From: Palsa-189 sp963803735
Lineage (GTDB): Bacteria > Acidobacteriota > Terriglobia > Acidiferrales > UBA7541
Length of the DNA: 64,000 nucleotides
Assembly (NCBI GenBank): GCA_963803735.1
Contig: CAWDNV010000013.1
Location: 310,001 to 374,000, forward strand
Direction: 5' to 3'
Below the pieces are notes generated by a model, which was given only the letters and a program-made list of their open reading frames with translations, searched no databases and had not been told where the DNA came from. Both the position numbers and the translations under genes were made by a program. Below are positions 60,665 to 64,000 of the stretch, piece by piece (the first letter of the stretch is position 1; each line of letters starts with the position of its first letter).

Positions 60665-63088
60665 TTAAGACATCCGCATTCCCAATTGCTCCCCTAAGGC
60701 TCGAAAAGTTTGACTCCACTCCGGAACATCGCAGCCCGCACTATGAGGTTTATTGCCGTTCGCCGAACTCATGAGCACGGAGTGGTAGACGTTTTGAATC
60801 TCCCATAGGCGAACTTCAAACGGGAAGGAGCGAGCCAACCGCACCGCGGCTTCGAGCGAAGACACCTTTTCCAAATCGCAGGGCTGCGCTTCCCAATTCT
60901 CAGCCATGGTTTCCAGCTTTCTTCGCAGCGCAAACTCGAGTGTCGCCGCATCGAGGTTGACGTGTACGGCCTTTGCTTCTTCCATTAGCGCTCGAACCAG
61001 GTCCACGTTTACGTTCTCCGCCTCAATCGCTCTGCGCAACTCGGCGTTGAGCGAAACCTCTGCGGCAACCTGAAAGTGACGGATGAGCGGGATGCCATGG
61101 GCGGCGACAAAGCGCATTAGCGGAGCCCGGCTGTCATAGAGCTGCCGATAGGATGACTCCGCCTCTTCCAGCGCGGAATTCAGAATGATTCGCAGTATCT
61201 TTCGCTGCTCATCCCGGAACAGCAGCTTCAAACTGTAGCTACCCGAGCCAAAGGCGACATCGATTGCCCGGATCAAATCCGTGAAATCGCCGCTTTCGAA
61301 GACTTTGCTAATCCGCTCCGTAATTTCCTTGTAAGCTTTTTCGTCCGTAAATTCCCGCACGCCCCCCGTGACGTAGTGATCGCCGAGGTGGACAGCTCCA
61401 AACATCACGCGGCCGGAATCCAAAGTGATGTCGGACGTAATCCGGATGCGGCCAAAGGAGACATGCGATTTGCCGGACGACAGCATGGTGTGATCTTCCT
61501 GATCGATTTGGTAACAGTAGGTTTGGCTATGCGGCGGATAGGATTCAAAAAGAGAACTGATCGCATAGTGAGCGCCGACCTTATTCAGATCGATCATTGC
61601 GGGCCGGACGTAGCTTTCGTAAATTTTTCTGCCGTCGCCCTGTTCGGGAATATTGCTATGCGCTTTCGACAAGCGATTTAAGAATTCCTCTTCGATTTTG
61701 GGATCATCAAACAGCGATTGCGCCAGCTGAACGGCCCTTCCCGAATATTGGATCGACTGCACGGTCTCTAAGCCGGAAAGCTCGTCGAAGAACCACCCGC
61801 AACTCGTGTACATCAGCATCAGGTGGCGCTGGAGCTCCATGAGTTTCAGAGCGCGTATCTGTTCACATTCTTTTAGCTCGCGCCGCACTTGTTCCTGAAG
61901 AAACTTACCGATGGTGTCCCGCGAGCGATTTAGAAGCACTCGGATGTACTGATCCCGAGCCGTCCACGCGTCGACGAATAATACGCCCGCAGCCTGTTCA
62001 AATTTGGGTGCCAGCGTATCTCGAAGCCAATCAAAGGCCTCGCGCAAAGGTGTGCGCCACTCTTGATTCCAGCCGGGACGCCCAGAATTACACCCGCAAT
62101 TCGAGCGCCATCGTTCGATTCCGTGCACGCAACTCCAGGAAGTGTTCTCGACGATTTCCACCTCGTGTGTCGGCGGGTGCTTTTCCAGAAAATCGGCATA
62201 AACGGTGAGTTCCGCGAGTTTTTGCGTTTCGATATAGCGCAATGCATAGCTCAGAGCCATATCTCCATGGGCGCGATGATGCCCGTACGTTTCTCCGTCC
62301 GTGGCAATATTCGTGAGCTGGGGCCACTTCCGCGCGTCGGAGAATCCGGCCATGAGGCGTTGAGCGAAATCCTCGCCGCGCATGAGGATATTTTCAAAGG
62401 CCACCGCATGAGAAATAGGTCCATCAAAGAAAAACAAAACGATGCTTCGTCCAGAGGGTAGCTTGGCAAGGTAAGCGCGCGAGGGATCGATCTTGCCTCC
62501 GCTGACGTCTTTCCATTCTTTCTTCCCTATGTGCCGCACCCTCTTGGCAGCATGCTGCGGAAGCACGGTGAAGCGGATCTTCTGGGCCGCCAACATTTCA
62601 AGCGTTTGCACGTCGACTGCGGCCTCAGGCAGCCACATTCCTTCCGGATAACGGCCAAATCGGTACTCGAAATCTTTGACGCCCCAAACAACTTGCGTGG
62701 ACTTATCCCGTGTATTCGCCAGCGGCAAAATAATGTGGTTGTAACCCTGTGCCATGGCTGCCCCGTGACCGGCAAAGCGTTGGCACGTTTCCTGATCCGC
62801 CGCCTGAATCGCCTTGTAAAGACGCGGGGTTTTCGCTTCGATCCAGGAGATCAGCGTAGGACCAAAATCGAAGCTGATCTTCGAGTAATTGTTCACGATA
62901 TCGATGATTTTCTGTTCGCCATCCAGGATGCGCGACGCTGCATTGGGCGCGTAGCATTCAGCGGTCACGCGTTCATTCCAATCATGGTAGGGGTAAGCTG
63001 AATCCTGAATCTCAATAGCCTCAAGCCAGGGATTCTCTCTGGGAGGCTGATAGAAGTGCGCGTGTATGCAGACGTAACGATCGGTCAC
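60665..63088 (-). CDS. GH57 alpha-amylase/glucanotransferase with DUF3536 C-terminus
   Basis: An 807-residue protein. N-terminal GH57 motifs: CIHAHFYQPPRENPWLE (about 7-23), EGMWLPEAAVDVQTLEML (Glu region) and TDGETYGHHRAHGDMALSY. The C-terminal helical part matches DUF3536-type extensions. It probably hydrolyses or transfers alpha-1,4 glucans, giving the malto-oligosaccharides used by TreY. Overlap with treZ is 4 bases (ATGA) and the gap to treY is 3 bases, so the three genes are translationally coupled. Confidence 0.87.
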   Translation of the reverse strand: MTDRYVCIHAHFYQPPRENPWLEAIEIQDSAYPYHDWNERVTAECYAPNAASRILDGEQKIIDIVNNYSKISFDFGPTLISWIEAKTPRLYKAIQAADQETCQRFAGHGAAMAQGYNHIILPLANTRDKSTQVVWGVKDFEYRFGRYPEGMWLPEAAVDVQTLEMLAAQKIRFTVLPQHAAKRVRHIGKKEWKDVSGGKIDPSRAYLAKLPSGRSIVLFFFDGPISHAVAFENILMRGEDFAQRLMAGFSDARKWPQLTNIATDGETYGHHRAHGDMALSYALRYIETQKLAELTVYADFLEKHPPTHEVEIVENTSWSCVHGIERWRSNCGCNSGRPGWNQEWRTPLREAFDWLRDTLAPKFEQAAGVLFVDAWTARDQYIRVLLNRSRDTIGKFLQEQVRRELKECEQIRALKLMELQRHLMLMYTSCGWFFDELSGLETVQSIQYSGRAVQLAQSLFDDPKIEEEFLNRLSKAHSNIPEQGDGRKIYESYVRPAMIDLNKVGAHYAISSLFESYPPHSQTYCYQIDQEDHTMLSSGKSHVSFGRIRITSDITLDSGRVMFGAVHLGDHYVTGGVREFTDEKAYKEITERISKVFESGDFTDLIRAIDVAFGSGSYSLKLLFRDEQRKILRIILNSALEEAESSYRQLYDSRAPLMRFVAAHGIPLIRHFQVAAEVSLNAELRRAIEAENVNVDLVRALMEEAKAVHVNLDAATLEFALRRKLETMAENWEAQPCDLEKVSSLEAAVRLARSFPFEVRLWEIQNVYHSVLMSSANGNKPHSAGCDVPEWSQTFRALGEQLGMRMS

Positions 63089-64000
63089 GTTTTCCCTCGG
63101 TCATCGGAACAGTAGAGTGCGAACGAGAACGGCTCGATGCTCATGGATTGATTATGGGCGTTTGGCAAGCAGTCCGGAAGTGAAGAACCAGGTCCCGCCC
63201 AACGGCGATCGCGAGAATTCAGGACCTTTCTCCACGCATTGTGCAGCAAAGAAAAGCTGACGTGGGCAGCATTCTTCCCAAAATTGAAACAGGCGAATAG
63301 CTGATCGTCGTCGCTCCAGCGGCGCAAGAGCAGAGCTTTCTCATTTTCAAAAGGTGTAGCTTCGACGCGGGACATGTCGGAATTGGCAAAGGCGGGATGT
63401 CGCTTACGTACCCCCAAGAGCTCTGCATAGAACTCGCGAAGCTGCCTGTGCCCTTCCTCTTGCTGCAGTTGCCAATTTAACTTTGAGCGCAAAAATGTAG
63501 CATCGTCCTGCGGATCCGGAGGATCCTGATTCCAGCCAAACGCTTTGAATTCGCTTTTCCGGCCTTGCCGCACAGCTTCGATGAGGTTGGGATCTTGATG
63601 GCTTACGAAATATTGAAAGGGCGAGTTCTCGCCGTATTCCTCCCCCATGAAGATCAGGGGCAGAAACGGAGAAAGCAGCATAACGCCCGCCGCGACCTTC
63701 GCCGCTTCGAAATCAACCAAGTGAATCAGTCGTTCGCCATTCATGCGATTGCCAATCTGATCATGATTTTGGGTGAAAACTACGAAGTGCTCAGCACTCA
63801 CACCTTTTGATTCACTCCCGTGGGAGCGCAGCCTGTATTTCGAATATTCGCCCTGGTAGACGTAGCCGCTCGTCAAACTCTTCGCAATTTGCGAGAGCCT
63901 GCCAAAATCCTGGTAATACCCAGCGGTCTCATTGGTTAGAACGGCGTGCACGGCGTGATGAAAATCGTCGTTCCACTGCGCCCCGAAACTATAGCCCCCC
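63085..64000 (-). CDS. treZ: Malto-oligosyltrehalose trehalohydrolase, 5' end outside the window
   Basis: The frame is open to the window edge and shows the TreZ core segment FGAQWNDDFHHAVHAVL right at 64000, then FVVFTQNHDQIGNRMNGERL, LPLIFMGEEYGENSPFQYFV and the C-terminal beta-domain. About 305 of the usual ~580 residues are present; the part with the first catalytic residues is missing. It hydrolyses the bond next to the trehalose unit made by TreY, releasing trehalose. Confidence 0.92.
   Translation of the reverse strand, partial: GGYSFGAQWNDDFHHAVHAVLTNETAGYYQDFGRLSQIAKSLTSGYVYQGEYSKYRLRSHGSESKGVSAEHFVVFTQNHDQIGNRMNGERLIHLVDFEAAKVAAGVMLLSPFLPLIFMGEEYGENSPFQYFVSHQDPNLIEAVRQGRKSEFKAFGWNQDPPDPQDDATFLRSKLNWQLQQEEGHRQLREFYAELLGVRKRHPAFANSDMSRVEATPFENEKALLLRRWSDDDQLFACFNFGKNAAHVSFSLLHNAWRKVLNSRDRRWAGPGSSLPDCLPNAHNQSMSIEPFSFALYCSDDRGKT

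Noticed and set aside
1..64000. CRISPR arrays, tRNA and rRNA genes
   Set aside because: No spaced direct repeats of array type and no cloverleaf or rRNA segment was recognised by eye. A covariance-model search would be needed to exclude small RNAs.

Overview
The window looks like a chromosomal segment of a Gram-negative, soil-type bacterium, most probably an acidobacterium (Terriglobia-like). I infer this from mid-50s GC by eye, many small lineage-style proteins (a DUF5818 secreted protein, a 46-aa conserved protein, a YtxH-like protein), a beta-barrel outer-membrane protein, ECF sigma factors, and a glycogen/trehalose cluster. No rRNA gene or other taxonomic anchor is visible, so the placement is tentative.

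Layout. 1-1.8 kb: end of an unrecognised protein and small phage- or accessory-style ORFs. 1.8-34.6 kb: a large surface-polysaccharide locus, mostly on the minus strand. It holds four large multi-membrane GT-C/PMT-type proteins, several SAM methyltransferases, many GT2 and GT4 glycosyltransferases, three enzymes of the GDP-D-glycero-alpha-D-manno-heptose route (gmhB, hddA, hddC; no isomerase gmhA in the window), and a Wzm/Wzt-type ABC exporter. Its left part (3-10.4 kb) is scarred: a broken IS110 transposase, a methyltransferase stub, a frameshifted GT17 gene and an integrase-type transposase remnant. In the middle lie two consecutive multidomain genes (methyltransferase + coiled coil + GT2, one also carrying a beta-sandwich and a GT4 domain). 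They share a 795-bp core with two mismatches by my reading, inside diverged flanks, which is best explained by recent gene conversion.

34.7-42.2 kb: mainly housekeeping. A secreted protein, an MFS transporter and nth are followed, on the minus strand, by a run that reads amidase, GerMN protein, membrane GT2, rph, rdgB in transcription order. 42.2-52.1 kb: an accessory and stress-type block with two ECF sigma factors, two NarL-type response regulators (one interrupted by an in-frame stop), an outer-membrane barrel, an AsmA-like protein and several small proteins. Four gene families occur twice here, suggesting an old local duplication. 52.5-64 kb: alpha-glucan and trehalose metabolism (GT4 glycosyltransferase, amylo-alpha-1,6-glucosidase, treY, GH57 amylase, treZ running off the edge), with a histidine kinase whose ATP site looks degenerate and a DUF892 ferritin-like protein between.

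How it fits together. Heptose activation enzymes, membrane glycosyltransferases, cytoplasmic polymerising glycosyltransferases, methyltransferases that could cap chains, and the ABC exporter together imply an exported heptose-containing, probably methylated glycan of ABC-transporter type. The unusual point is that methyltransferase, coiled coil and glycosyltransferase modules sit on single polypeptides, reminiscent of separate chain-terminator/ruler and polymerase proteins in known systems. That functional reading is inference. No tRNA, rRNA or CRISPR array was seen.
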